From Streptomyces misionensis (GTDB taxonomy: Bacteria; Actinomycetota; Actinomycetes; Streptomycetales; Streptomycetaceae), in contig NZ_FNTD01000004.1 of the NCBI RefSeq assembly GCF_900104815.1, positions 2,620,501 to 2,684,500 of the forward strand: a DNA stretch of 64,000 nt. The letters are read 5' to 3'. Numbering within the stretch: position 1 is the first letter of the stretch; each line of letters begins with the position of its first letter. Position numbers and translations under genes: made by a program. Below are positions 8,702-16,391 of the stretch, one piece after another. The notes under the pieces were generated by a model, which ran no database searches, was not told where the DNA came from, and saw nothing but the letters and a program-made list of their open reading frames with translations.

Positions 8702-8731
8702 CGGGCCGGGCCGGGACACCGGCCCGGCCCG
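8702..8731. terminator. Bidirectional intrinsic terminator
   Basis: A 13-bp perfect GC stem (8702-8714 with 8719-8731) with a 4-base GACA loop lies between the convergent DUF1992 gene and the proline-rich protein gene at 8741. Confidence 0.8.
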
Positions 8732-8740
8732 CTCCCGTCG

Positions 8741-9487
8741 TCAGCCGCGCAGCAGCCGTTCGGCCAGGTCACGGTAGTCGCGCAGGGCCAGCCGCAGCTG
8801 CTCCGTGCCGGTCTCGGCGGCGGAGCCGCGCTCGTCGGTGTCCTCCCAGGACATGCGCAGGGTACGGCGGCGCCGGGTGACGGCCTCGGTGAACCGGGCG
8901 GCGATCTCCTCCACGGCCCGGTCCGCCTCCTCCACGGCCTCCCGGGGCCGGTCCACGAACCCGGCCGTGACCTCCCGTATCCGCTGCTCCCAGCGTTCGT
9001 GCTCCTCGTGCGGCAGCAGCGGGGCGCCCGTCCCCGAGGGCGACTCGGCGGCCCCCGGCGCGGCCGGCCAGGCGTCCGGCGCGGTGCCCTCGCTGGTGCG
9101 CGCCTCCCGGCCGCTGAGGCCCCCGGGCGCGGGCGCGCCGAGCCCGTCGTCGGGCATCGGGGCCGCGTTCGGCGCGGACGTGCCGAGGTCGGACTCGCCG
9201 CCCGCCCGCAGGGAGCGGTCCCGCTCGGCCGTGCCCAGGTCCTCGGTGCCGGGGCGCAGCCCTTCCGTGCCGTGTCCCCGGGCCGCCGGTCCGGGCGGGG
9301 GCGGCGGCGTCGCACCGCCCGGCTCCCCGGGCAGCCGTTCGGACGGGGCGGGCCTTCTGAACGGGCGCTCGCCCGTCTCGGGCCGCTCGGTGTTCTCGGC
9401 CTCCGGCATCCACTCGTCGTCCGGCGGGCGGGCGTAGCGGCCGGTGGGCTGCCGCTCGTCGCCCGGTCCTCGCATCCTGTCCGGCAT
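8741..9487 (-). CDS. Proline-rich protein with C-terminal helical domain
   Basis: A 248-aa protein of unknown function. Residues 1 to ~155 are low-complexity, rich in Pro, Gly, Glu and Arg and presumably disordered. The last ~90 residues are a charged helical domain, with FVDRPREAVEEADRAVEEIA at its heart. The upstream gene product carries FVESPRQAVAEADRLLGEVA at the equivalent place, so the two proteins share a domain. It begins 22 bases after the upstream stop and is surely in the same transcript. The ATG at 9487 has AAGGGACGAG upstream. No signal peptide or membrane helix is seen. Confidence 0.65.
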   Translation of the reverse strand: MPDRMRGPGDERQPTGRYARPPDDEWMPEAENTERPETGERPFRRPAPSERLPGEPGGATPPPPPGPAARGHGTEGLRPGTEDLGTAERDRSLRAGGESDLGTSAPNAAPMPDDGLGAPAPGGLSGREARTSEGTAPDAWPAAPGAAESPSGTGAPLLPHEEHERWEQRIREVTAGFVDRPREAVEEADRAVEEIAARFTEAVTRRRRTLRMSWEDTDERGSAAETGTEQLRLALRDYRDLAERLLRG

Positions 9488-9509
9488 GGTGCTCGTCCCT
9501 TCTGCTGGG

Positions 9510-10085
9510 TCAGGCCCGGTGGCGGCCGGGCGTTGCGCCGCTGCCGGCGCGGGTCAGGTCGTCGAAGAGGGCGTGGGCCCCGACCAGGGCGGAGCGCATC
9601 TCCTCGGTGCCGGCGCCGCCCGTCTGCGCGCGGGCCATCCGGTGGACCCGGCGGTAGCCGTCGACGTGGTCGGCGTGGTGCACGGACAGCGCGGCCAGCT
9701 GCTCGTCGTAGCGGCCGCCGTCGGGGTAGCCGCGCACGGCGGCGACCTCGCCGAGCAGTCGGTCGGCCTCGGCCACCGCCTGCCGCGGCGACTCCACGAA
9801 GTGCTCCTGGACGCTGGTCCAGCGGGCCTCGTACCGCTCCCGCTCGTCCGGGTCGAGCGGCCGTTCGCGCAGGTCGCCGTGGCGTTCGACGCGTTCGTTC
9901 AGCTCCTGCTCGGCGGCCTTGGTGTCCCCGCCGTGGGCGGCCACGGTCCGCTCGTACTCGGGCCCGAAGCGCCGCTTCAGACCGGCTCCGCCGCCCCTGC
10001 GGTGGCCGAGCAGCACGGTGACGAGCGCGGCGACGACCACCAGCGCCACGATCACGACCAGCAAGATGATCAATCCTGTGGACAT
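9510..10085 (-). CDS. Single-pass membrane protein sharing a domain with its downstream neighbour
   Basis: A 191-aa protein of unknown function. Residues 4-28 (LIILLVVIVALVVVAALVTV) form one N-terminal transmembrane helix with little outside it. The remaining ~160 residues are cytoplasmic, charged and helical, and include RWTSVQEHFVESPRQAVAEA, which is matched in the next gene. The ATG at 10085 has a GGAGGAA ribosome binding site 5 bases upstream. Together with the downstream gene it forms a two-gene operon, divergent from a GNAT gene. The pair looks like a membrane anchor plus a soluble partner, but that is inference. Confidence 0.68.
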   Translation of the reverse strand: MSTGLIILLVVIVALVVVAALVTVLLGHRRGGGAGLKRRFGPEYERTVAAHGGDTKAAEQELNERVERHGDLRERPLDPDERERYEARWTSVQEHFVESPRQAVAEADRLLGEVAAVRGYPDGGRYDEQLAALSVHHADHVDGYRRVHRMARAQTGGAGTEEMRSALVGAHALFDDLTRAGSGATPGRHRA

Positions 10086-10222
10086 TGGTTCCTCCGTCGG
10101 ACCGGCCCCGCCGGCCGGCTCTCCTACCGGGTCACCCGGAACCCCGCCCGCAAACGGCGGCCGTGCGGCACCGCCCGAAAACCGCTCGGGCCGGCCGGGC
10201 CCGGCGCCCCACAATGACCCGC

Positions 10223-10720
10223 ATGACGACGTGGACGATCAGCCCGCAGGAGCCCGGTTCGCCGGTCGCGGCAGCGCTCTGGCGCGCGTACTACACCGAG
10301 GTCAGCGACCGCTGGTATCTGCGGTACGAGGGCCGCCGCACCGATCCGGCCGAGCTGGAGCGGGAGATCGCGGCCGCCACCGGCGCCGAACTCGCGCCGC
10401 CCACGGGGCGGTTGCTGGTGGGCTGGTACGGCGGCACGGCGGCCGGGTCCGCGGGCGTACGGCTGCTCGACGCCGAGACCGCGGAGCTGACCCGGGTGTT
10501 CGTGCGCGCCGACCTGCGCGGCCGGGGCGGGGCCCCGCTGCTGGTGGCGGCCGCCGAGGAGGCCGCCCGCGCGCTCGGCGCCCGGCGGCTGGTCCTGGAC
10601 ACCCGTGACGATCTGGTCGAGGCCCGCGCCCTGTACGCCCGCCTCGGCTACACCGAGACCGGCCCGCACAACCGGGACCGGTACGCCGAGCACTGGTTCC
10701 GCAAGGAGCTGGTCAGCTGA
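10223..10720 (+). CDS. GNAT-family N-acetyltransferase
   Basis: A 165-aa acetyltransferase. The acetyl-CoA-binding motif A is VFVRADLRGRGGAPLLVAAA (RGRGGAP fits the R/Q-x-x-G-x-G/A pattern). It is followed by the motif-B region ARALYARLGYTETGPHN. The substrate is unknown. The start could be ATG 10214 or 10223; neither has a clear ribosome binding site, and 10223 gives the usual MTTWTIS beginning. The last 8 bases overlap the stop of the convergent DHA2 pump gene. Confidence 0.8.
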   Translation: MTTWTISPQEPGSPVAAALWRAYYTEVSDRWYLRYEGRRTDPAELEREIAAATGAELAPPTGRLLVGWYGGTAAGSAGVRLLDAETAELTRVFVRADLRGRGGAPLLVAAAEEAARALGARRLVLDTRDDLVEARALYARLGYTETGPHNRDRYAEHWFRKELVS

Positions 10721-12752
10721 GCCCGGTCCGCTCGGCCGTGTGCGGGCGTTCGCTGTCCGCGCCGCACAGTTCGGCGGACAGCTCCTTGACCAGTCTCGTC
10801 AGATCGGTGCTGCGGCCGGGCTGCCACCAGTCGCCGAGCAGTTCGGCCAGCGACTCCTCGCGGGCGACGGCGAGCCGCTCGGCGGCCTCGCGCCCGGACG
10901 CGGTCAGATACAGGTCCAGGCCCCGGCGTTCGGCGAGCCGCCGCTCCTCGACCTGCCGGGCGGCGTCGAGCACGGCCTCCAGCGGGACGGGACTGCGCTC
11001 GGCGAGCACGCCCGGCTCCACGGAGCCGTGCCTGCGGATGCGCAGCAGCAGCCAGCTGGCGGCGGGCAGCAGGTCGTACCCGGCCCGCTCGGTGATGTCC
11101 CGGTAGACCTCGCGGCGGCCCTCGCGGGTGCCCAGCGCGGACAGGGCGCGGCAGACCTCGTCGTAGGAGGACCGCTCGACGGGGTTGGGCGCGAGGGTCT
11201 CGGAGACGTCCGGCGCGGTGACCGAGCCGCGCAGCCGGTCCTCCTTCAGGAACCAGGCCAGCACGAAGCCGAGGAGGGCGACGGGGGCGGCGTAGAGGAA
11301 GACGTCGGTGATGGACGAGGCGTAGGCGCCCAGCGCGGCGGGGCGCAGGGCGGGCGGCAGGGCGGCGATGCCGCGCGGGTCGGCCTTGAGCGCGTCGGCG
11401 TTCACCCCGGGCGGCAGGTGGACGCCCCGGAAGGCGGCGGCGAGCTGGTCGCCGAGGCGGCTCGCGAAGACCGTGCCGAAGATGGCGACGCCGAAGGAGG
11501 CGCCGATGGAGCGGAAGAAGGTGGCGCCGGAGGTGGCGACGCCCAGGTCCTCGTAGGAGACGGCGTTCTGCACGATGAGCACCAGGACCTGCATCACGAG
11601 GCCCAGTCCGAGGCCGAAGACGAAGAAGTAGACGCTCATCTCGGCGGTCGGGCTGTGCTCGTCCAGGCGGTGCAGCAGGAGCAGGCCGAGGGTGGTGACG
11701 GCGGTGCCGGCGACCGGGAACACCTTCCAGCGGCCGGTGCGGCTGACGATCTGCCCGGAGACCGTGGAGGACAGCAGCAGGCCGACGACCATCGGCAGCA
11801 TGTACACCCCGGACACGGTCGGGGAGACGCCGTGCACCACCTGGAGGAAGGTCGGCAGATAGGTCATGGCGCCGAACATGGCGAAGCCGACGATGAAGCT
11901 GATGACGGCGGCGAGGGTGAAGGTGCGGATGCGGAACAGGTCGAGCGGCAGCACCGGTTCCGCGGCCCGGCGCTCCACGGCCGCGAACGCGAGCGCGAGC
12001 AGTACGCCGAGCACCGCGAGGCCGATGATCTGCGGCGAGCCCCAGGCCCAGGTGCTGCCGCCGAGAGAGGCGACGAGGACGAGGCAGGTGGCGACCGCGG
12101 CGATCAGGAAGGTGCCCAGGTAGTCGATGACGTGGCGGGAGCTGCGCGCCGGTATGCGCAGGGCACCGGCGATCACGGCGAGCGCGACGACGCCGACGGG
12201 CAGGTTGACGTAGAACACCCAGCGCCAGCTCAGATGCTCGGTGAACAGGCCGCCCAGCAGCGGGCCGAGCACGCTGGTCGCCCCGAACACGGCGCCGAAC
12301 AGGCCCTGGTAACGGCCCCGGTCGCGGGGCGGCACGATGTCGCCGACGATCGCCATCGACAACACCATCAGCCCGCCGCCGCCCAGGCCCTGGAGCGCCC
12401 GGAAGCCGATCAGCTGGGGCATGTTCCGCGCCATGCCGCACAGTGCCGAGCCGACCAGGAAGATCACGATGGCGGTCTGGAACAGCTTCTTGCGCCCGTA
12501 CTGGTCCCCGAGCTTGCCCCACAGCGGGGTCGCGGCGGTGGAGGCCAGCAGATAGGCGGTCACCACCCAGGACAGGTGTTCGAGGCCGCCGAGGTCGCTG
12601 ACGATGGTGGGCAGCGCGGTCGACACGATGGTCTGGTCGAGAGCGGCGAGCAGCAGCCCGAGCAGCAGGGCGCCGATCGAGACGAACACGCCCCGCGCCA
12701 CGTGGTCGTCACCGCTCACGTCCTTGACCGCACCGTGCGTGTCCAGGGCCAT
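10713..12752 (-). CDS. DHA2-family MFS transporter with fused C-terminal winged-helix domain
   Basis: A 679-aa protein. Residues ~20-530 are a 14-helix EmrB/QacA-type drug:H+ antiporter (LDQTIVSTALPTIVSDLGG in helix 1, GKLGDQYGRKKLF motif A, WRWVFYVNLPVGV in helix 6). Residues ~555-660 form a cytoplasmic MarR-like winged helix: SWLLLRIRRHGSVEPGVLAE, the helix pair LEAVLDAARQVEERRL, and a wing ending YLTASGREAAERL. The fusion could let the pump sense or bind its own regulator, DNA or ligand; its role is unproven. The ATG at 12752 has GGGAGG 5 bases upstream. The gene is divergent from the peptidoglycan-binding protein gene. Confidence 0.87.
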   Translation of the reverse strand: MALDTHGAVKDVSGDDHVARGVFVSIGALLLGLLLAALDQTIVSTALPTIVSDLGGLEHLSWVVTAYLLASTAATPLWGKLGDQYGRKKLFQTAIVIFLVGSALCGMARNMPQLIGFRALQGLGGGGLMVLSMAIVGDIVPPRDRGRYQGLFGAVFGATSVLGPLLGGLFTEHLSWRWVFYVNLPVGVVALAVIAGALRIPARSSRHVIDYLGTFLIAAVATCLVLVASLGGSTWAWGSPQIIGLAVLGVLLALAFAAVERRAAEPVLPLDLFRIRTFTLAAVISFIVGFAMFGAMTYLPTFLQVVHGVSPTVSGVYMLPMVVGLLLSSTVSGQIVSRTGRWKVFPVAGTAVTTLGLLLLHRLDEHSPTAEMSVYFFVFGLGLGLVMQVLVLIVQNAVSYEDLGVATSGATFFRSIGASFGVAIFGTVFASRLGDQLAAAFRGVHLPPGVNADALKADPRGIAALPPALRPAALGAYASSITDVFLYAAPVALLGFVLAWFLKEDRLRGSVTAPDVSETLAPNPVERSSYDEVCRALSALGTREGRREVYRDITERAGYDLLPAASWLLLRIRRHGSVEPGVLAERSPVPLEAVLDAARQVEERRLAERRGLDLYLTASGREAAERLAVAREESLAELLGDWWQPGRSTDLTRLVKELSAELCGADSERPHTAERTGLS

Positions 12753-12936
12753 GGAGACCTCCCGGAGCCGGGCCTGAGGCTGGGGTGCGCCTCTTCCATC
12801 CTGGTCGGTGTCACCATTTATGGCCTGTCGACTCCTGGGGATGCGGAGGAGATGGGCATACCCTCTGAAGCTTCGGAGGAAGGCGGGGCTCACGGGGCTG
12901 GGGGGCCGCCGGGGGTTCCGAGGGGAGGGGACGAAC

Positions 12937-13872
12937 GTGACCGGGGACGCGAGGGGGGAGCGGGGCACGCCCTGCCCGGAGTGCGGCGGGCCGAGGAGCG
13001 CGGCGGGCGCCCCGTCCTGCGACTGCGCGGAGCGCGCGGCCGAGGCGCTGCGCGAGACGCGGGAGGCGGAGGCGGCCGCGGCGGAGGACTTCGACCTGCT
13101 GCGGATACGCCCGTACGTGGAGGTGGGGCCGGACGACCCGGACGCGACCCGGCCGGTGCCGCCCGTCGGGGCCACGCTGCCGCCGCGCCCGGCGGACGGC
13201 CCGGCCGTCTTCGCGTCCCCGGCGGCTGTGGGCGGGGCGGAGCCCCCGGCGCCCGAGCGGCCCGAGCCGCCGGGGCCGGCGGGCGGGCGGCACCGGCTGC
13301 GCCGTACGGCGCTGGTCGCCGCCGCGGGGGCGGGGGCGGTGGCCGTCGCGGCGGTGGGTCTCGCGCTGTTCTCGTACCACGCGCCGTCTCGGGACGGCGC
13401 GGCCCCCGACATCAGGGAGAGCGTCCCGGACCTCCCCCCGCCGGACCCGTCGGGCACACCGGTCCACGGCGCCCCCGCGCCCTCCCGGTCGGCCGCGCGC
13501 TCGCCGCTGCCGTCGGCCCCGCCGAGCACCACGCCCTCGCCGTCGCCCTCCGCGCCGTCGCCGACGCCGACCGCGCGCCGTACGCCGTCCGGGGCGGCCT
13601 CCCCCACCCCCTCGGCGACGACCGCCCCGCACACCACCCCGGCCGGTGCCCCGGCACTGCGGCGCGGGGACGTCGGACCCCAGGTCGCGGATCTCCAGTT
13701 CCGGCTGTGGCAGTTGAACCTCTACCAGGGCGCCTTCGACGGCGTCTTCACCCGCTCCGTGGAGAACGGCGTGCGCACCTACCAACTGGCCCGGGGCGTC
13801 CAGGGCGATCCCGCGGGCGTGTACGGGCCGGCGACCCGGGCCGCCCTGGAAGGGGAGACGTCGGGGCGCTGA
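12937..13872 (+). CDS. Membrane-anchored peptidoglycan-binding (PG_binding_1) protein
   Basis: A 311-aa protein. The short N-terminal cytoplasmic part contains a zinc-ribbon-like CPECGG...CDC cluster. A single transmembrane helix lies near residues 128-148 (TALVAAAGAGAVAVAAVGLA), followed by a long Ser/Pro/Thr-rich linker. The last ~75 residues are a PG_binding_1 domain: LRRGDVGPQVADLQFRLWQL, then GVFTRSVENGVRTYQ and GVYGPATRAALE. It is expected to be exported by the single helix with the binding domain in the wall. The GTG at 12937 has GGAGGGG upstream and fits better than an ATG at 12808. It is 6 bases from the convergent HAD gene. Confidence 0.78.
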   Translation: MTGDARGERGTPCPECGGPRSAAGAPSCDCAERAAEALRETREAEAAAAEDFDLLRIRPYVEVGPDDPDATRPVPPVGATLPPRPADGPAVFASPAAVGGAEPPAPERPEPPGPAGGRHRLRRTALVAAAGAGAVAVAAVGLALFSYHAPSRDGAAPDIRESVPDLPPPDPSGTPVHGAPAPSRSAARSPLPSAPPSTTPSPSPSAPSPTPTARRTPSGAASPTPSATTAPHTTPAGAPALRRGDVGPQVADLQFRLWQLNLYQGAFDGVFTRSVENGVRTYQLARGVQGDPAGVYGPATRAALEGETSGR

Positions 13873-13878
13873 GGCGGC

Positions 13879-14547
13879 TCAGCCCAGGTGCAGCCGGATC
13901 GTGCCGTCCGGCAGGCCCTCCACTCGGACCCGGGTGAGGTCGGGGACGACCGCGTCGGGACCGTGCGCGCCCGCGCGGGGTCCGACGCCGACCACGGTCA
14001 TGCCGGCCGCGCGTCCCGCCGCGATGCCCGCGCCGGAGTCCTCGAAGACGACGCAGTCGGCCGCCGCGACGCCCAGCTCGGCGGCGCCCTTGAGGAAGCC
14101 CTCGGGGTCGGGCTTGCTCGCGCCGACCGACTCGGCGGTGATCCGGACCTCGGGCAGCGGCAGCCCGGCGGCGTTCATCCGGGCGGTGGACAGGGCGACG
14201 TCCGCCGAGGTCACCAGCGCGTGCGGCAGGTCCCGCAACGCGGCCAGGAAGACGGAGGCTCCGGGGACCTCGACCACGCCGTCCATGTCGGCGGTCTCCT
14301 CGGCGAGCATGCGCGCGTTGTCCGCGAGGTTCTCCTCCCGCGGCCGGTCGGGCAGCAGTACGGCCATGGAGGCGTGCCCCTGCCTGCCGTGCACGACGCT
14401 CAGCACCTCGTCGCCGTCCAGCCCGTGCCGTGCGGCCCAGCGCCGCCAGATGCGCTCCACGACGGCGTCCGAGTCGACGAGGGTGCCGTCCATGTCGAGC
14501 AGCAGGGCGCGGGCGGTCAGGACGGTGGGCGTTGCGGTGGCCGTCAT
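13879..14547 (-). CDS. HAD-superfamily sugar/phosphoglycolate-type phosphatase
   Basis: A 222-aa cytoplasmic hydrolase. Motif I is LLLDMDGTLVDSD with the nucleophile Asp18 and general acid Asp20. Motif II Ser/Thr lies in ALVTSAD. Motif III/IV is SKPDPEGFLKGAAELGV followed by CVVFEDSGAGIAAGRAAGM. The helical cap of ~70 residues between motifs I and II is that of subfamily IA, like beta-phosphoglucomutase and 2-deoxyglucose-6-phosphatase. It is predicted to dephosphorylate a small sugar phosphate. The ATG at 14547 (MTATATPTVL) has GGAG 9 bases upstream. Confidence 0.82.
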   Translation of the reverse strand: MTATATPTVLTARALLLDMDGTLVDSDAVVERIWRRWAARHGLDGDEVLSVVHGRQGHASMAVLLPDRPREENLADNARMLAEETADMDGVVEVPGASVFLAALRDLPHALVTSADVALSTARMNAAGLPLPEVRITAESVGASKPDPEGFLKGAAELGVAAADCVVFEDSGAGIAAGRAAGMTVVGVGPRAGAHGPDAVVPDLTRVRVEGLPDGTIRLHLG

Positions 14548-14610
14548 CGGCGGTGACTCCAGGGAGGAAAGACCCCCTGCGCGGGGGCCGCGGGGGAGGG
14601 ACAAGGCGGC

Positions 14611-14640
14611 CCCGCCCGCCGGTCAGGGAAAACGGGCGGG
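14611..14640 (-). terminator. Possible intrinsic terminator downstream of the GDT1 gene
   Basis: An 8-bp GC stem (14611-14618 with 14633-14640) with a 14-base A-rich loop lies 80 bases beyond the GDT1 stop and just upstream of the HAD gene. It is a weaker hairpin than others in the window. Confidence 0.4.
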
Positions 14641-14720
14641 AGCCACTTTGTTCCTCCACGGTACAAAACCGGGGCCCTTCCCGCCACCACCCCCCGGCGG
14701 GCGTTCACCGGGCGTTCGGC

Positions 14721-15302
14721 TCAGCCCGCGACCGCCTCGTACAGGCTCCAGGCACCGAGGGCCAGCATCAGCAGCGCCGCGATCTGTGTGATCAGCCGCA
14801 GCGGAACCTTCTTCATCAGGGCCTTTCCGCCCACGATGCCGAGTCCGGCGACGGCCCACAGGCCGAGCACCGCGCCGAGCCCGACGGAGATCGGGTCGTC
14901 GTAGCGGGCGGCGAGGTTGGCGGTCATGATCTGGGTGAGGTCGCCGAACTCGGCGACCAGGATGAGCATGAAGCCCGTGCCCGCGACCTTCCAGAAGGTC
15001 TGGTCCGCGGGCTTCTTGACCTCTTCCTCCTCCTCGCCCTTGCTCAGCAGCAGCATCGCGGCGCCACCGAGGAAGAGCAGTCCGGTGACCGCGTGCACGA
15101 TGCGCTGGGGCAGCAGGGTGAGCACGCTGCCGGCGGCGACGGCGAGCACCACATGGACCAGGAAGGCGGCGGCGACGCCCGCGAAGACGTAGCTCGCCCG
15201 GTAGCGGGTGCCGAGGACGAGACCGGCGAGCGCGGTCTTGTCCGGCAGTTCGGCGAGGAAGATGACGCCGAAGACGAGCGCCGTCACGGTGATGCTGATC
15301 AA
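14721..15302 (-). CDS. GDT1/TMEM165 (UPF0016) manganese exporter
   Basis: A 193-aa, six-helix membrane protein with the duplicated cation-binding motifs ELPDKT (helix 1, residues ~19-24) and EFGDLTQ (helix 4) that define UPF0016. Family members such as Vibrio MneA and yeast Gdt1 transport Mn2+ (or Ca2+) out of the cytoplasm. A charged cytoplasmic stretch (KGEEEEEVKKPADQ) separates the two halves. The start is TTG at 15302 with GAGGAA immediately upstream. A yybP-ykoY manganese riboswitch lies in its leader, which strongly supports manganese as substrate and makes expression Mn-inducible. Confidence 0.9.
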   Translation of the reverse strand: MISITVTALVFGVIFLAELPDKTALAGLVLGTRYRASYVFAGVAAAFLVHVVLAVAAGSVLTLLPQRIVHAVTGLLFLGGAAMLLLSKGEEEEEVKKPADQTFWKVAGTGFMLILVAEFGDLTQIMTANLAARYDDPISVGLGAVLGLWAVAGLGIVGGKALMKKVPLRLITQIAALLMLALGAWSLYEAVAG

Positions 15303-15413
15303 GGTTCCTCAATCGGTCGGGGCCACCCCGCCGAGAGTGCGTTACGTCACGAGGCACCTCGGCACGGCAGCACACTCGGCGCCCGCGCCGGTGGACGCGG
15401 ACATGCACTGCTT

Positions 15414-15520
15414 GCCGAAGGTCTCGCTGGGCGGCACCCCGAAGGGCCGCCTCCGGGCGCCGGCTCAGGCTGGCTGAGCAGTATGTCGACGGTCCGGCGA
15501 AGAGCTACTCCCCTTCTGCG
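15414..15520 (-). ncRNA. yybP-ykoY manganese riboswitch
   Basis: Read on the minus strand, the leader begins with GGGGAGTAGCTCTTCGCCGG and continues with CGTCGACATACTGCTCAGCC. It then has a GC stem-loop region and ends with CAGCGAGACCTTCGGC. The two conserved blocks GGGGAGUAG...CGUC-ACAUAC and AGCGAGACCUUC are hallmarks of the yybP-ykoY family, which binds Mn2+ at the joined L1/L3 loops. About 110 bases of expression platform separate it from the GDT1 start. High Mn2+ is expected to switch the gene on. Confidence 0.85.
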
Positions 15521-15564
15521 CCTCCGATGATACGGGACGGCAAAGTCCGCCGTTGAACCTTGCG

Positions 15565-15593
15565 TTGACATGATCACGTCACTAACTTCTTAC
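15565..15593 (+). promoter_or_regulatory. Putative promoter of the secreted nuclease gene
   Basis: TTGACA at 15565-15570 is a consensus -35. A weak -10-like TCTTAC lies at 15588-15593, 17 bases downstream. The ~376-bp gap (15303-15678) also holds the opposite-strand riboswitch leader; otherwise nothing else is evident. Confidence 0.35.
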
Positions 15594-15678
15594 CGGGCGC
15601 TCACCCTCCGGCAAGACCACACCGCGAGCATTCCCTGACTCGTGGCCCAACACCCCACCCCCACAAGGGAGTTCTTTC

Positions 15679-16323
15679 ATGCCCAAGTTCTACGCGCGTC
15701 GACGCCTGAGCCTGCTCGCCGGGCTCACCGGCCTGATCGCCACCGCCGCGCTGTTCAACTCCCCCACCGCCTCCGCCGCCCTGCCCACACCGGTGAGCGC
15801 CTCCACCGCCCGCGGCTACCTCTCCCAGCTGACCGTCGCCACCGAGGACCGTACCGGCTACAGCCGCGACAAGTTCCCGACCTGGATCACCATCGAGGGC
15901 ACCTGCGACACCCGCGAGTGGATCCTCAAGCGGGACGGCACCAACGTCGTCACCGACTCCGCCTGCAAGGCCACCAGCGGCAGCTGGTACTCGCCGTACG
16001 ACGGCGCGACCTGGACCGCCGCCTCCGACGTCGACATCGACCACCTCGTGCCGCTCGCCGAGGCCTGGGACTCGGGCGCGGGCAAGTGGACGACGGCCCA
16101 GCGGCAGGCGTTCGCCAACGACGTCACCCGCCCCCAGCTGCTCGCGGTCACCGACAACGTCAACCAGTCCAAGGGCGACCAGGACCCGGCCACCTGGGTC
16201 CCGTCCCGCTCCGCCTACGTCTGCACCTACGTGCGCGCCTGGGTCCAGGTGAAGTACTACTACGACCTCTCGGTCGACCCGGCCGAGAAGAGCGCGCTGC
16301 AGAACTACCTGGCGAGCTGCTGA
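15679..16323 (+). CDS. Secreted HNH endonuclease-family protein (DUF1524-like)
   Basis: A 214-aa protein. Residues 1-34 form a Sec signal peptide (MPKFYARRRLSLLAGL, then a hydrophobic core and TASAALP as cleavage region). The mature part contains DVDIDHLVPLAEAWDSGAG with the catalytic-type D-x-D-H, and TDNVNQSKGDQDPATW with the metal-binding Asn/Lys residues of the HNH fold. Two Cys pairs suggest an extracellular disulfide-stabilised nuclease that would degrade DNA outside the cell, for nutrient scavenging or programmed death. The ATG follows ACAAGGGAG. A very strong terminator follows the stop. Confidence 0.83.
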   Translation: MPKFYARRRLSLLAGLTGLIATAALFNSPTASAALPTPVSASTARGYLSQLTVATEDRTGYSRDKFPTWITIEGTCDTREWILKRDGTNVVTDSACKATSGSWYSPYDGATWTAASDVDIDHLVPLAEAWDSGAGKWTTAQRQAFANDVTRPQLLAVTDNVNQSKGDQDPATWVPSRSAYVCTYVRAWVQVKYYYDLSVDPAEKSALQNYLASC

Positions 16324-16338
16324 GCGACACGGGAAGAC

Positions 16339-16376
16339 GGCAGGGCCCGGCCGGGGTGTCCCGGCCGGGCCCTGCC
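16339..16376. terminator. Bidirectional intrinsic terminator
   Basis: A 17-bp perfect stem (16339-16355 with 16360-16376) with a GTGT loop lies between the convergent nuclease and DedA genes. Confidence 0.85.
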
Positions 16377-16391
16377 TCGTCCTCGCGCCCT

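Noticed and set aside
10605..13937. A 1110-codon plus-strand open frame across the DHA2-winged-helix gene
   Set aside because: It spans three genes and the intergenic region, reads as low-complexity Gly/Gln/Arg sequence, and contradicts the clear MFS protein on the other strand.
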